The position numbers and the translations under genes were made by a program. Under the pieces are notes generated by a model that had not been told where the DNA came from, searched no databases, and saw only the letters and a list, made by a program, of their open reading frames with translations. Below, in pieces: positions 54,658 to 63,581 of a DNA stretch of 64,000 bases. Each line of letters opens with the position of its first letter. Position 1 is the stretch's first letter. The DNA is from Nocardioides sp. 1609 (GTDB taxonomy: Bacteria > Actinomycetota > Actinomycetes > Propionibacteriales > Nocardioidaceae): positions 124,001-188,000 of the forward strand of contig NZ_SPUJ01000005.1 of assembly GCF_004522105.1 (NCBI RefSeq), in the 5' to 3' direction.

Positions 54658-55817
54658 AGCGAATCCTCATCACCGCGGCCGGCCTGCTGGTGGCAGCACC
54701 CGTCCTGGCCGCGTGCGGCACCGAGAGCACCGAGCAGGCCGAGGCGGGCCGCGCGTTCACGGTCGAGTCCACCGACGACGCCTGCACCGTCTCCGGCGAC
54801 GAGGCTCCCGCCGGCACCTTGACGTTCGAGGTGAGCAACAAGGGCAGCGACGTGACCGAGTTCTACCTGCTCGGCAAGGACGGTCTGCGCATCCTCGGCG
54901 AGGTCGAGAACATCGGTGCCGACAGCAGTAACACCCTGACCGTGAACGCCCCCGCCGGCGAGTACTTCGCGTCGTGCAAGCCCGGGATGAAGGGCGAGGG
55001 CATCCGCTCCGCGTTCACCGTCACCGAGTCCGAGGAGGGCGAGGAGCAGCTCAGCGCCAGCGACCAGGAGATGGTCGACGAGGCGCTGGCCGGCTACAAG
55101 CTCTACGTGCGCGACCAGTCCGCGCAGCTGCTCGAGAAGACCCAGGAGTTCGTCGACCTCTACAAGGCCGGTGACCACGACGACGCCGCCCGCGTGCTCT
55201 ACCCGGTCGCCCGCACCCACTGGGAGCGGATCGAGACGGTCGCCGAGTCCTTCGGCGACCTCGACCCCAAGATGGACCTGCGCGAGGCCGACCTCGAGCC
55301 CGGCCAGGAGTGGACGGGCTGGCACAAGATCGAGAAGGACCTCTGGCCCGCGGACGCCGTCAAGTACCAGGCCCTCACGCCGGAGGAGCGGGCGTTCTAC
55401 GCCGACGACCTGTTGGCCAACACCGAGACGCTGGACGAGAAGATCCAGGACCTCGACTACACGATCGACCAGCTCGCCAACGGCTCGCGTGGCCTGCTCG
55501 AGGAGGTCGCGGTCGGCAAGGTCACCGGCGAGGAGGAGTTCTGGTCGCACACCGACCTGTGGGACTTCCAGGCCAACGTCGACGGCGCGCGGGTCGCCTT
55601 CGACGGCGTCAAGCCGATCGTCGAGAAGAACGACCCCGAGCTGGCCGAGACGCTGACCACCCGGTTCGACGAGCTCCAGACCCTGCTCGACGCCCAGCGC
55701 GAGGGCGACGGCTTCAAGCTCTACACCGACCTCACGCCCGAGGAGGTCAAGGGCCTCTCGAACGCCGTCGACGCGCTCGCCGAGCCCCTCGGCAGCCTGA
55801 CGGCCGCGGTCGTCTGA
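54654..55817 (+). CDS. efeO: EfeO lipoprotein (cupredoxin plus M75 domain)
   Basis: 387 residues. Lipobox LAAC with Cys21, so membrane-anchored outside the cell. A cupredoxin-like domain (about 35-120, FTVESTDDACTVSGDEAPAG to YFASCKPGMKGEG) precedes the imelysin/M75 domain (about 130-387) with the HxxE metal motif in RTHWERIE and FGDLDPKMDLREAD. It binds iron and hands it to EfeU. AAGGA is 9 bases before GTG 54654. Length and domain order are those of full EfeO. Confidence 0.95.
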   Translation: MKRILITAAGLLVAAPVLAACGTESTEQAEAGRAFTVESTDDACTVSGDEAPAGTLTFEVSNKGSDVTEFYLLGKDGLRILGEVENIGADSSNTLTVNAPAGEYFASCKPGMKGEGIRSAFTVTESEEGEEQLSASDQEMVDEALAGYKLYVRDQSAQLLEKTQEFVDLYKAGDHDDAARVLYPVARTHWERIETVAESFGDLDPKMDLREADLEPGQEWTGWHKIEKDLWPADAVKYQALTPEERAFYADDLLANTETLDEKIQDLDYTIDQLANGSRGLLEEVAVGKVTGEEEFWSHTDLWDFQANVDGARVAFDGVKPIVEKNDPELAETLTTRFDELQTLLDAQREGDGFKLYTDLTPEEVKGLSNAVDALAEPLGSLTAAVV

Positions 55818-55830
55818 TCTCCTTGAGGCC

Positions 55831-57075
55831 ATGAGCACACCGCGCATCTCCCGACGTGGGCTCCTCGGCGGCGGCGCGGCCGCCGCCGGGGTGGCCGGCG
55901 CCTTCGCCGTCGGGCGCACCACCGCGGCCGAGGCGTCCGAGGCGAGCGGGCCGGCGGCGTACGCGTTCCGCGGCGAGCACCAGGCCGGCATCGTGACGCC
56001 GGCGCAGGACCGACTGCACTTCGCCGCCTTCGACGTCACCACCGACGACCGCGACGAGCTGGTGTCGCTGCTCCAGGACTGGACCGAGGCCGCCGAGCGG
56101 ATGACGAGGGCCGAGCCGGCCGGCGAGGTGGGGCCGGTCGAGGGCGATCCGTTGCTGCCGCCCGACGACACCGGTGAGGCCATCGGCCTGCCGGCGTCCG
56201 GTCTCACGATCACCTTCGGCTTCGGGCCGTCGCTCTTCGACGACCGGTTCGGCCTCGCCGACCGGCGTCCCGCGGCGCTGCGCACGCTGCCGCACTTCCC
56301 CGCGGACATGCTCGACCCGGCGAAGTCGAACGGCGACCTGTGCGTGCAGGCGTGCGCCGACGACCCGCAGGTGGCGGTCCACGCCGTGCGCAACCTGGCC
56401 CGGATCGCGTTCGGGCGGGCCGCCGTCCGCTGGTCGCAGCTGGGGTTCGGCCGCACGTCCTCGACCAGCACCACCCAGGACACCCCGCGCAACCTGTTCG
56501 GGTTCAAGGACGGCACCGCCAACGTCAAGGCCGAGGAGACCGCCGCGCTCGCCGAGCACGTCTGGGTCGGCGCCGACGACGACGCGGCGGCGCCGTGGCT
56601 GGTCGGCGGGTCCTACCTGTGCGCGCGCCGTATCAACATGACCATCGAGGTCTGGGACCGGCAGCCGCTCGGCGACCAGGAGCTCTTCGTCGGCCGCACC
56701 AAGGGCGAGGGCGGTCCGCTCTCCGGCGGTGGGGAGTTCGACGAGCCCGACTTCGACGCCGTCACCGGCACGTCGCCGTCGGTGCCCGTCGACGCCCACG
56801 TGCGGCTGGTCCACCCCGACCTCCACGACGGCGCCCGGATGCTGCGCCGCGGCTACAACTTCGTCGACGGCAGCGACGACCGCGGGGGGCTGAACGCCGG
56901 GTTGTTCTTCATCGCCTACGTGCGCGACCCCGACACCCATTTCATCCCGATCCAGAACACCATGGCGAAGTCCGACGCGCTGATGGAGTACCTCAAGGTC
57001 ACCGGCTCGGCGCTCTTCGCCGTGCCTCCGGGCACCGCCGACGGCGAGCACGTGGGCCAGGCCCTGTTCGCCTGA
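55831..57075 (+). CDS. efeB: EfeB, Tat-exported DyP-type heme peroxidase
   Basis: 414 residues. Twin-arginine signal SRRGLLGGG at 7-15 indicates folded export. DyP peroxidase landmarks: the GxxDG motif in NLFGFKDGTANVKAEE, the proximal-His region in DAHVRLVHPDL and the heme-side Arg in RMLRRGYNFVDG. EfeB oxidises ferrous iron (or acts on heme) to feed the importer. The gene follows efeO by 13 bases and ends the operon. Confidence 0.95.
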   Translation: MSTPRISRRGLLGGGAAAAGVAGAFAVGRTTAAEASEASGPAAYAFRGEHQAGIVTPAQDRLHFAAFDVTTDDRDELVSLLQDWTEAAERMTRAEPAGEVGPVEGDPLLPPDDTGEAIGLPASGLTITFGFGPSLFDDRFGLADRRPAALRTLPHFPADMLDPAKSNGDLCVQACADDPQVAVHAVRNLARIAFGRAAVRWSQLGFGRTSSTSTTQDTPRNLFGFKDGTANVKAEETAALAEHVWVGADDDAAAPWLVGGSYLCARRINMTIEVWDRQPLGDQELFVGRTKGEGGPLSGGGEFDEPDFDAVTGTSPSVPVDAHVRLVHPDLHDGARMLRRGYNFVDGSDDRGGLNAGLFFIAYVRDPDTHFIPIQNTMAKSDALMEYLKVTGSALFAVPPGTADGEHVGQALFA

Positions 57076-57078
57076 GCA

Positions 57079-57108
57079 GCGGTCCGCGACGCACGGGGTC
57101 GCGACCGC
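57079..57108. terminator. Terminator of efeUOB
   Basis: 11-bp stem with one bulged C (57079-57090 with 57098-57108) and a 7-base loop, between convergent genes. Confidence 0.6.
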
Positions 57109-57136
57109 GCGTCGGGACCGGCGAGCCGGCGGGCCG

Positions 57137-58744
57137 TCAGCGCCCCGGCCCGACCTCGACCACCCGCTCCACGCCGACGTCGTCGAGGAACCCCTGGTGG
57201 TGGCTGGCCACGAGCAGGGCTCCGCGGTAGCCCGACAACGCCGAGACGAGCGCGTCGTAGGAGGCGAAGTCGAGGTTGTTGGTCGGCTCGTCGAGCAGCA
57301 GCAGCTGCGGGGCCGGGTCGGCGAGCAGCACGGTGGCCAGCGTGGCCCGGAACCGCTCGCCGCCCGAGAGAGTGCCGGCGGGCTGGTCGGCCCGCGCCCC
57401 CCGGAACAGGAACCGCGCGAGAGCCGCCCGGACGACGTTCGGGTCGGTGCCGGGCGCCGCGGCGCCGACGTTCTCCACGACGGTGAGGTCGTCGTCGAGC
57501 AGGTCCAGGCGCTGGGGGAGCAGCCCGACCGGGACCCGTACGTCGACCGTCCCCGCCGCCGGCGCGACCCGGCCGACGAGCGTGTGGAGCAGGGTGCTCT
57601 TGCCGGCGCCGTTCGCGCCGACCAGCGCGATCCGGTCCGGCCCGCTCACGTCGAGGAGTCCCGCCCCGTCCGGGTCGACGGCGACGCCGTGGCGCAGCAC
57701 CAGCCCGGTCGTGCGCAGCACGACCCGCCCGCGCGGCACCGCGGTGGCGGGGAGGTCGACGCGGATCTCCCGGTCCCCGCGGAGCCGGGACTCCGCCTCG
57801 TCGAGCCGGCCGCGAGCCGAGTCGAGCCGGTCGTCGTGGATGCGGCGGTACTTCGCGGCGTGCTTCTCGGACCGGTTCTTCCAGAAGTCCCTGGCCCCCG
57901 CGGGCATGTGGGTGCGCTCCGCGTTGCGGACGCCCTGCCGCTTGCGCTGGGCGAGCAGCCGCTCGGCCGCCTGCCGGTCGCCCTGCTGCCGGCGTACGTC
58001 GGAGCGGGCGGCCGTCACGGCGTGCTCGGCGGCCTCCTGCTCGGCGGCGACCTGCTCGGTGTAGGCGCGGAAGCCGCCGCCGTACCAACGGACGGCGCCG
58101 TCGCGCAGGTCGCCGATCCGGTCGACGTGCTCGAGGAGCTCGCGGTCGTGGCTGACGACCAGCAGCGACCCGGTCCACGACGCGACGACGTCGACCAGCC
58201 GGTCGCGCGCGGCGGCGTCGAGGTTGTTGGTGGGCTCGTCGAGCACCAGGACGTCGGGTCGCCGGAGCAGCTGGCGAGCCAGCCCGAGCTGGACGACCTC
58301 ACCGCCGGACAGCTCGCCGAGCCGGCGCCGCAGGGCGCCGACCGGCAGGCCGAGCCGGCCGAGGACGGCGACGGTGCGCTCCTCGACGTCCCAGTCGTCA
58401 CCGACGGCGTCGTAGTCGGCCGGGTCCACCGACCCGGCCTCGATCGCGCGCAGGGCACGCAGGGTGGCGCCGACGTCGAGGAAGTCGGTGACGGGCCGGT
58501 CGGCGTCGAGGGTGAGGTCCTGCGGCAGGTAGCCGACCTCGCCCGCGACGGAGACGTGGCCGGCGCTCGGGGTGAGCTCGCCGGCCACGAGCCGGAGCAC
58601 CGTGGACTTGCCGGCGCCGTTCGCGCCGACCAGGGCCGAGCGCCCCGGCGGGACGAGGAGGTCGAGCCCGGACAGGACGGGGGTGCCGTCGGGCCACGCG
58701 AAGGTGACTCCGGACAGGCTGATGACGCAGTGGGGTGATGGCAT
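57137..58744 (-). CDS. ABC-F family ATPase (ribosome-associated)
   Basis: 535 residues, two ABC domains and no membrane part. First domain: Walker A ALVGANGAGKSTVLRL, signature LGELSGGEVVQLGLA, LDEPTNNLD. Second: ALVGANGAGKSTLLHT, TLSGGERFRATLA, LDEPTNNLD. The inter-domain linker (about 245-330) is rich in Lys/Arg/Gln (QRKRQGVRNAER), the P-site tRNA-interaction motif region. ABC-F proteins either protect ribosomes from antibiotics or resolve stalling. ATG 58744 has GGGAG 7 bases upstream. Confidence 0.9.
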   Translation of the reverse strand: MPSPHCVISLSGVTFAWPDGTPVLSGLDLLVPPGRSALVGANGAGKSTVLRLVAGELTPSAGHVSVAGEVGYLPQDLTLDADRPVTDFLDVGATLRALRAIEAGSVDPADYDAVGDDWDVEERTVAVLGRLGLPVGALRRRLGELSGGEVVQLGLARQLLRRPDVLVLDEPTNNLDAAARDRLVDVVASWTGSLLVVSHDRELLEHVDRIGDLRDGAVRWYGGGFRAYTEQVAAEQEAAEHAVTAARSDVRRQQGDRQAAERLLAQRKRQGVRNAERTHMPAGARDFWKNRSEKHAAKYRRIHDDRLDSARGRLDEAESRLRGDREIRVDLPATAVPRGRVVLRTTGLVLRHGVAVDPDGAGLLDVSGPDRIALVGANGAGKSTLLHTLVGRVAPAAGTVDVRVPVGLLPQRLDLLDDDLTVVENVGAAAPGTDPNVVRAALARFLFRGARADQPAGTLSGGERFRATLATVLLADPAPQLLLLDEPTNNLDFASYDALVSALSGYRGALLVASHHQGFLDDVGVERVVEVGPGR

Positions 58745-58872
58745 GCGGAAGCTCCCTGGATCTCGTCGCGCGAGCGGGCTCGTGGACGGTGGCGGGTGGA
58801 GGTCGAAGCGAGTTCGGGCCTCAGAGCTTCAAGACGCACGCCGTTCGTCGGGGGCAGGACGCCGTCCAGCCT
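58745..58872 (-). promoter_or_regulatory. Promoter and long 5' leader of the ABC-F gene
   Basis: A minus-strand TAGGCT at 58867-58872 is a plausible -10 box, leaving about 115 bases of leader. A frame starting at a GTG within it reads toward the main gene in another frame. Long leaders with short ORFs are common before antibiotic-inducible ABC-F genes, but no clear terminator/antiterminator was recognised. Confidence 0.3.
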
Positions 58873-58922
58873 AGACACCCCGCGACCGGGTGGTCCACCG
58901 AGTTGTGGCCACGGTGAGCGGG

Positions 58923-58928
58923 TACTGT
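58923..58928 (+). promoter_or_regulatory. Candidate -10 box of serA
   Basis: TACTGT, with TTGTGG 15 bases upstream as a weak -35; the leader would be about 60 bases. Confidence 0.4.
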
Positions 58929-58993
58929 GGCGGGCGGCACAGCGTCGTGCGCACCCGAGCCCCTGTCGTGTCCCACCCCGCCCGAGGACCGCT

Positions 58994-60595
58994 GTGATCC
59001 AAGCCGTCGACCGTCGCTCCGTCGTGCTCATCACCGAGGAGCTGAGTCCGGCGACGGTGGAGGCGCTCGGCCCCGACTTCGACATCCGGCACTGCGACGG
59101 CACCGACCGCGACGCCCTGCTCGCCGCGGTCGTCGAGGCGGACGCGGTCATGGTGCGCTCGGCGACCCGCGTCGACGGCGAGGTGCTCGCGGCGGCGCGC
59201 CACCTCAAGGTGGTCGCCCGGGCCGGTGTCGGTCTCGACAACGTCGAGGTGCGGGCGGCCACCCTGGCCGGCGTCATGGTGGTCAACGCGCCGACCGCCA
59301 ACACCGTCTCGGCCGCCGAGCTCGCGGTCGGGCTGATGCTCGCCGCGGCCCGCCACATCTCGCCGGCGCACGCCGCCCTGCGCGAGGGGGAGTGGAAGCG
59401 GTCGCGCTACACCGGCACCGAGCTGTACGAGAAGACCGTCGGGATCGTCGGCCTGGGGCGGATCGGCGTCCTGGTGGCCCAGCGGCTGGCGGCGTTCGGG
59501 ATGAACGTCATCGCCCACGACCCCTACGTGCAGGCCGGCCGGGCCGCCCAGGTGGGCGTGCGGCTGGTCGACCTCGACACGCTGGTCGCGGAGTCTGACT
59601 TCATGTCGGTGCACCTGCCGAGGACCGCCGAGACCATCGGCCTGATCGGCGCCGAGCAGCTGGCGGCGGCGCGCCCGGGGCTGGTGCTGGTGAACGCCGC
59701 CCGCGGCGGGATCGTCGACGAGGCCGCCCTGTACGACGCGCTGACGAGCGGCCGGGTCGCCGCGGCCGGGCTCGACGTCTTCGCCAGCGAGCCGTGCACC
59801 GACAGCCCGCTCCTGACCCTCGAGAACGTCGTCGCGACCCCGCACCTCGGGGCCTCGACGGAGGAGGCGCAGGAGAGGGCCGGGGTCTCGGTGGCCCGTT
59901 CGGTGCGGCTGGCGCTGGCCGGCGAGCTGGTGCCCGACGCTGTCAACGTCCAGGGCGGCGTCATCGCCGAGGACGTGCGGCCCGGCATCCCGCTCACCGA
60001 GAAGCTCGGCCGGATCTTCACCGGGGTGGCCGGCGAGGTCGCCCAGCAGATCGACGTCGAGGTGCGCGGCGAGATCACCGAGAACGACGTCAAGGTGCTC
60101 GAGCTCGCCGCGCTGAAGGGCGTCTTCACCGACGTCGTCGAGGGTGCGGTCTCCTACGTCAACGCCCCGCTGCTGGCCGCCGAGCGCGGCACCAGCGTGC
60201 GGCTGGTGGCCGAGACCGAGAGCCCCGACCACCGCAACCTGATCACCATCCGCGGGACCCTCGCCGACGGGTCGCAGGTCTCGGTGAGCGGCACCCTGGT
60301 CGGCATCCACCAGCGCGAGCGGCTGGTCGAGGTCAACGGCTACGACATCGACCTGGAGCCGACCGACCACCTCGCCGTCCTGACCTACCACGACCAGCCC
60401 GGCATGGTCGGCACCGTCGGCCGGATCCTCGGCGAGGCCGGCATCAACATCGCCGGCATGCAGGTCTCCCGCAACGCCAGGGGCGGCGAGGCCCTCGTGG
60501 CGCTCTCGGTGGACTCCGCGATCGGCACCGAGGTGCTGGCCGCGATCGAGGCGGCCATGAGCGTGCGCACCGCGCGGTCCATCGACCTGGTCTGA
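58994..60595 (+). CDS. serA: D-3-phosphoglycerate dehydrogenase
   Basis: First enzyme of serine synthesis. 533 residues, the long actinobacterial form. Catalytic NAD domain with VGIVGLGRIGVLVAQRL, NAARGGIVDEAAL, the catalytic Glu in FASEP and His in VVATPHLGASTEEAQE. An intervening ASB domain (about 315-450, GEVAQQIDVEVRGEITEND) and a C-terminal ACT domain (YHDQPGMVGTVGRILGEAGI) give serine feedback control. GAGGA lies 5 bases before GTG 58994. Confidence 0.96.
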   Translation: MIQAVDRRSVVLITEELSPATVEALGPDFDIRHCDGTDRDALLAAVVEADAVMVRSATRVDGEVLAAARHLKVVARAGVGLDNVEVRAATLAGVMVVNAPTANTVSAAELAVGLMLAAARHISPAHAALREGEWKRSRYTGTELYEKTVGIVGLGRIGVLVAQRLAAFGMNVIAHDPYVQAGRAAQVGVRLVDLDTLVAESDFMSVHLPRTAETIGLIGAEQLAAARPGLVLVNAARGGIVDEAALYDALTSGRVAAAGLDVFASEPCTDSPLLTLENVVATPHLGASTEEAQERAGVSVARSVRLALAGELVPDAVNVQGGVIAEDVRPGIPLTEKLGRIFTGVAGEVAQQIDVEVRGEITENDVKVLELAALKGVFTDVVEGAVSYVNAPLLAAERGTSVRLVAETESPDHRNLITIRGTLADGSQVSVSGTLVGIHQRERLVEVNGYDIDLEPTDHLAVLTYHDQPGMVGTVGRILGEAGINIAGMQVSRNARGGEALVALSVDSAIGTEVLAAIEAAMSVRTARSIDLV

Positions 60596-60668
60596 CGGCG
60601 CCCGCGCCGGTCGTCGCCGCGCTAGGGCGTTCGGGACGTCCGCGCGCCCGGGCGTTCGGAGCGCCGGG

Positions 60669-62105
60669 TCAGGCCACCATCACCCGGGTCGAGGACCGGG
60701 GACCGGGGGCCGGGCCGCCCGCGACGTCGCCCCACGCGGCCGCGAGCCGCCGCACGGCGTCCTCGAGCTCGGCGGCGGGCCGGGTCCACGGGACGCGGAG
60801 GAACCGGTCGAGCCCGCCCTCGGCCGCGAACGCCGGACCGGGCGCGACGATGAGGCCGTGCCGCTCGGCCCGGTCCGCCACGGCCGTCGCGCGCGCGGCA
60901 GGCAGCTCGCACCACGCCGCCAGGCCGCCGCTCGGACGACGGACGCGCCACGTGGGCAGGTCGCGACCGATCGCGGCGAGCAGCGCGTCGCGCTGCTCGC
61001 GGAGCCGGTCGCGGTGTCGCTCCACGACGTCGTTCGGGTGGGTGAGCAGGCGGGCCAGGACCAGCTGCTCCATGACCGGTGCTCCGAGGTCGAGGCCGAG
61101 GCGGGCCCGGGTCAGCCGCTCCATGGCGCCGTGCGGGGCCCGGATCCAGCCGAGCCGCATCCCGCCCCAGTACGACTTGCTGGCGCTGCCGAGGGTGATC
61201 GTCCGGTCGTCGAACGCCGCGAACGGACGCGGCATCTCCTGCCCGTCGAGGGACAGCGCCTGGTGCGCCTCGTCGACGACGGCGACGGTGCCCGCCTGCC
61301 GGAGGTGGCGCGCGTAGGCGCGGCGCTGGGGCTCGGTCATCAGGTGGCCGGTCGGGTTCTGGAAGTCGGGGATCAGGTAGGCGAGGGTGGGCCGCACCTG
61401 CCGCAGGCTCGCGCCGACGGCGTCGAGGTCCCAGCCGTCCGGGTCGACCGGCAGCCCGGTGACCCGCGCGCCGCTGTGCCGGATCGCGCCGACCGCGTTG
61501 GGGTAGACCGGCGACTCGACGAGCACCCGGTCGCGCGGGCCGGTGAAGGCCTGGGCGACGATCGCCGCCGCCGTCAGCGCGCCGGGGGTGACCATGATCT
61601 GCTCGGGGGCGGTCGGCAGGCCGCGGGCGTCGTACGTCGCGGCGATGGCGGCCTGGAGCCGGGGGAGCCCGGCGGGGAAGTAGCCGTGCCCGCCGAGGTA
61701 CGCCGGCAGCTCGACCGCGGCGTCGGCGTACGCGGCGGCGATGCCGGGTGGGGCCGAGGCGGCGGCACAGTTGAGGTCGATCGCGTCGCCGTCGTCGGGT
61801 CCGGGCAGGAGCGCGCGGTCGTGGGCCCGGGAGCGTCCGCCGGGCACCCGCGTGAACGTCCCGGCGCCCTGTCGGGCCTCGGCGTACCCGCCGTCGCGCA
61901 GCAGCGCGTAGGCACGGGTCACCGTCGTGCGCGACACGGAGAGGGCGGCGGTGAGGTCGCGCTCGCTCGGCAGCCGGACGTCCAGGCCGATCCGGCCGTC
62001 GCCGACCAGCTCGGTGAGGGCGTCGGCGAGGCCGACGTAGGCGGGGGAGCGGTCGAAGTCCCCGACCAGCGTGGCCACGCGCGCGGCCGAGATGGACTGC
62101 ACCAT
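60669..62105 (-). CDS. MocR-family transcription factor (YczR-like)
   Basis: 478 residues. Winged-helix GntR domain (about 20-85, VRLPSERDLTAALSVSRTTV) fused to a fold type I aminotransferase-like domain (about 115-470). PLP-lysine segment SASKSYWGGMRLGW, plus VDEAHQALSL and FQNPTGHLMT. ATG 62105 is chosen over an in-frame TTG 42 bases upstream, which would run into the operator region. It is divergent from a YczE-family membrane protein; such YczR-YczE pairs are known, the regulator controlling the membrane gene. Confidence 0.9.
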   Translation of the reverse strand: MVQSISAARVATLVGDFDRSPAYVGLADALTELVGDGRIGLDVRLPSERDLTAALSVSRTTVTRAYALLRDGGYAEARQGAGTFTRVPGGRSRAHDRALLPGPDDGDAIDLNCAAASAPPGIAAAYADAAVELPAYLGGHGYFPAGLPRLQAAIAATYDARGLPTAPEQIMVTPGALTAAAIVAQAFTGPRDRVLVESPVYPNAVGAIRHSGARVTGLPVDPDGWDLDAVGASLRQVRPTLAYLIPDFQNPTGHLMTEPQRRAYARHLRQAGTVAVVDEAHQALSLDGQEMPRPFAAFDDRTITLGSASKSYWGGMRLGWIRAPHGAMERLTRARLGLDLGAPVMEQLVLARLLTHPNDVVERHRDRLREQRDALLAAIGRDLPTWRVRRPSGGLAAWCELPAARATAVADRAERHGLIVAPGPAFAAEGGLDRFLRVPWTRPAAELEDAVRRLAAAWGDVAGGPAPGPRSSTRVMVA

Positions 62106-62122
62106 GCAGACCACTTTCGCAC

Positions 62123-62149
62123 GATTGGCTATCGATTCCAAGGCCAATC
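62123..62149. promoter_or_regulatory. Candidate operator of the MocR regulator
   Basis: Inverted repeat GATTGGC (62123-62129) and GCCAATC (62143-62149) with 13 bases between, in the least GC-rich part of the divergent region. CGATT is also repeated directly inside. MocR proteins often bind such spaced repeats. Confidence 0.5.
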
Positions 62150-62154
62150 AGGTG

Positions 62155-62160
62155 CAGGCT
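62155..62160 (+). promoter_or_regulatory. -10 box of the YczE gene
   Basis: CAGGCT, 6 bases before ATG 62167 and 5 bases after the candidate operator. Confidence 0.4.
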
Positions 62161-62166
62161 GGAGTC

Positions 62167-62874
62167 ATGAAGGCCCGCACCGCCGCCACCTCGCACCCCC
62201 GGACGACCCGGACGCTCGTCGACCTCGGCCCGCTCGCCCAGCTCCGCGCCGGGCGGCTCGTCCGCCGGCTCGTCCAGCTGTTCGTCGGCCTGGTCCTCTA
62301 CGGCGTCTCGCTCGCGATGATGGTGCGCGGCGACCTCGGACTGGCTCCGTGGGACGTGCTGCACTCGGGGCTCATCCGGCACGTGCCGCTGACGCTGGGC
62401 CAGGCCGTCGTGGTGATGAGCTTCGTCGTGCTGGTGCTGTGGATCCCGCTGCGCGAGATGCCCGGCGTCGGCACCCTGGCCAACGCCCTCGTGGTCGGGT
62501 TCTCCGCCGACGCGACCCTCGCGGTCCTCGAGGTCCCCGGCCCGTTCGCCGCCCGGCTCGCCCTGATGGTCGGCGGCGTGCTGGTCTGCGGCGTCGCCAC
62601 CGCCCTCTACATCGGCGCCCAGCTCGGCCGCGGCCCTCGCGACGGCCTGATGACCGGCCTCGCCCGCCGCACCGGGCTGTCCCTGCGCCTGGTGCGCACC
62701 GGTCTCGAGGTCACCGTGGTCCTGGTCGGCCTGGCCCTCGGCGGCGTCCTGGGCCTCGGCACCGTCCTCTACGCCCTCGGCATCGGACCTGTCGCCCAGG
62801 CCCTGATGCCGTACTTCGTCGTCGACGTCGCAGGGGCGGCACCTCCGACCGCGGAGCAGCCCGCCGCGAGCTGA
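62167..62874 (+). CDS. yczE: YczE/YitT-family integral membrane protein
   Basis: 235 residues with five predicted helices. The conserved stretch RRLVQLFVGLVLYGVSLAMM with VRGDLGLAPWDVLHSGL, and the repeated-type GAQLGRGPRDGLMTGLARRTG, are typical of the YczE family. Its physiological role is not established; a transport role is assumed because of the partnership with a PLP-binding regulator. ATG 62167 fits the leaderless spacing. Confidence 0.9.
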   Translation: MKARTAATSHPRTTRTLVDLGPLAQLRAGRLVRRLVQLFVGLVLYGVSLAMMVRGDLGLAPWDVLHSGLIRHVPLTLGQAVVVMSFVVLVLWIPLREMPGVGTLANALVVGFSADATLAVLEVPGPFAARLALMVGGVLVCGVATALYIGAQLGRGPRDGLMTGLARRTGLSLRLVRTGLEVTVVLVGLALGGVLGLGTVLYALGIGPVAQALMPYFVVDVAGAAPPTAEQPAAS

Positions 62875-62883
62875 GCGAGGGGC

Positions 62884-63351
62884 TCAGCCGCCCCGACGCT
62901 CCTGGACCGCCGCGACCACCCGGTCGAACCGGGCCCGGTCGAGCGTCGCCCCCTCGCGTCGTACGGCGGACGGCGCCAGCCGGAGCACCCGGTCGAGCCG
63001 CACCTCGCTGGGCCGGCCCTGACGGTCCCAGGCGCCGGTGCCGAGGTCGAACCAGTCGTCGGCGTCGCGCCGGCGGTCGTGGTCCTTGCTGGTGAGCATC
63101 AGCCCGAGCAGGTCGGTGCCGTCCATGGCCAGCACCAGCACCGGCCGGTCCTTGCCGCGCGTCGCGTCCTCCTCGTAGGGCACCCAGGCCCAGACGACCT
63201 CGCCCGGGTCGGCGACGCCGTTCGGGGTGGGCGCGTAGGTGATCCGGGGTGTGCCGCCGAGGTCGCCCCGGTAGGCCGGCTCGGCCGACGGCCGGGACGG
63301 CCGACGTCGCCACACCGTGCGCGCCCAGCGCGCGACCGCTCGCTCTGCCAT
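62884..63351 (-). CDS. PemK/MazF-like protein without an adjacent antitoxin
   Basis: 155 residues. The middle part (GEVVWAWVPYEEDATRGKDRPVLVLA) matches the PemK/MazF SH3-like barrel with the conserved Arg-Pro; the rest (LMLTSKDHDRR, WFDLGTGAWDRQGRPSEVRLDRVLRL) fits the fold. The extended basic N-terminus and lack of an antitoxin gene on either side suggest a housekeeping relative rather than a classical toxin. TAGGGT (63358-63363) lies 6 bases before ATG 63351. Confidence 0.82.
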   Translation of the reverse strand: MAERAVARWARTVWRRRPSRPSAEPAYRGDLGGTPRITYAPTPNGVADPGEVVWAWVPYEEDATRGKDRPVLVLAMDGTDLLGLMLTSKDHDRRRDADDWFDLGTGAWDRQGRPSEVRLDRVLRLAPSAVRREGATLDRARFDRVVAAVQERRGG

Positions 63352-63357
63352 GTCTCG

Positions 63358-63363
63358 ACCCTA
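63358..63363 (-). promoter_or_regulatory. -10 box of a leaderless promoter for the PemK/MazF-like gene
   Basis: TAGGGT on the minus strand, 6 bases before ATG 63351. Confidence 0.55.
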
Positions 63364-63392
63364 CTGAGCGCGGTCCGGCGGTCGCCGGGCGC

Positions 63393-63418
63393 AGGAGTCC
63401 CCGGTGATCCGGGGCTCC
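63393..63418. repeat. Inverted repeat between the PemK/MazF-like and telA starts
   Basis: AGGAGTCCCCGG and CCGGGGCTCCT pair with one bulged base around TGAT. It lies between divergent gene starts. Confidence 0.5.
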
Positions 63419-63581
63419 TCCCGTCCCCGGCCACGTCCACCCGCGACGGCGGGCGCGGCCACCGAGCTCCCTCCGGCACGGCCGGTGGCCGGGCGGCCGG
63501 CACGAGGACCGGGCGGGGCGCGGGACGGTGCGGAGCGGATGGCACGCGACGCGACGTGATCTGCGTGACAGACTGCGCGCC

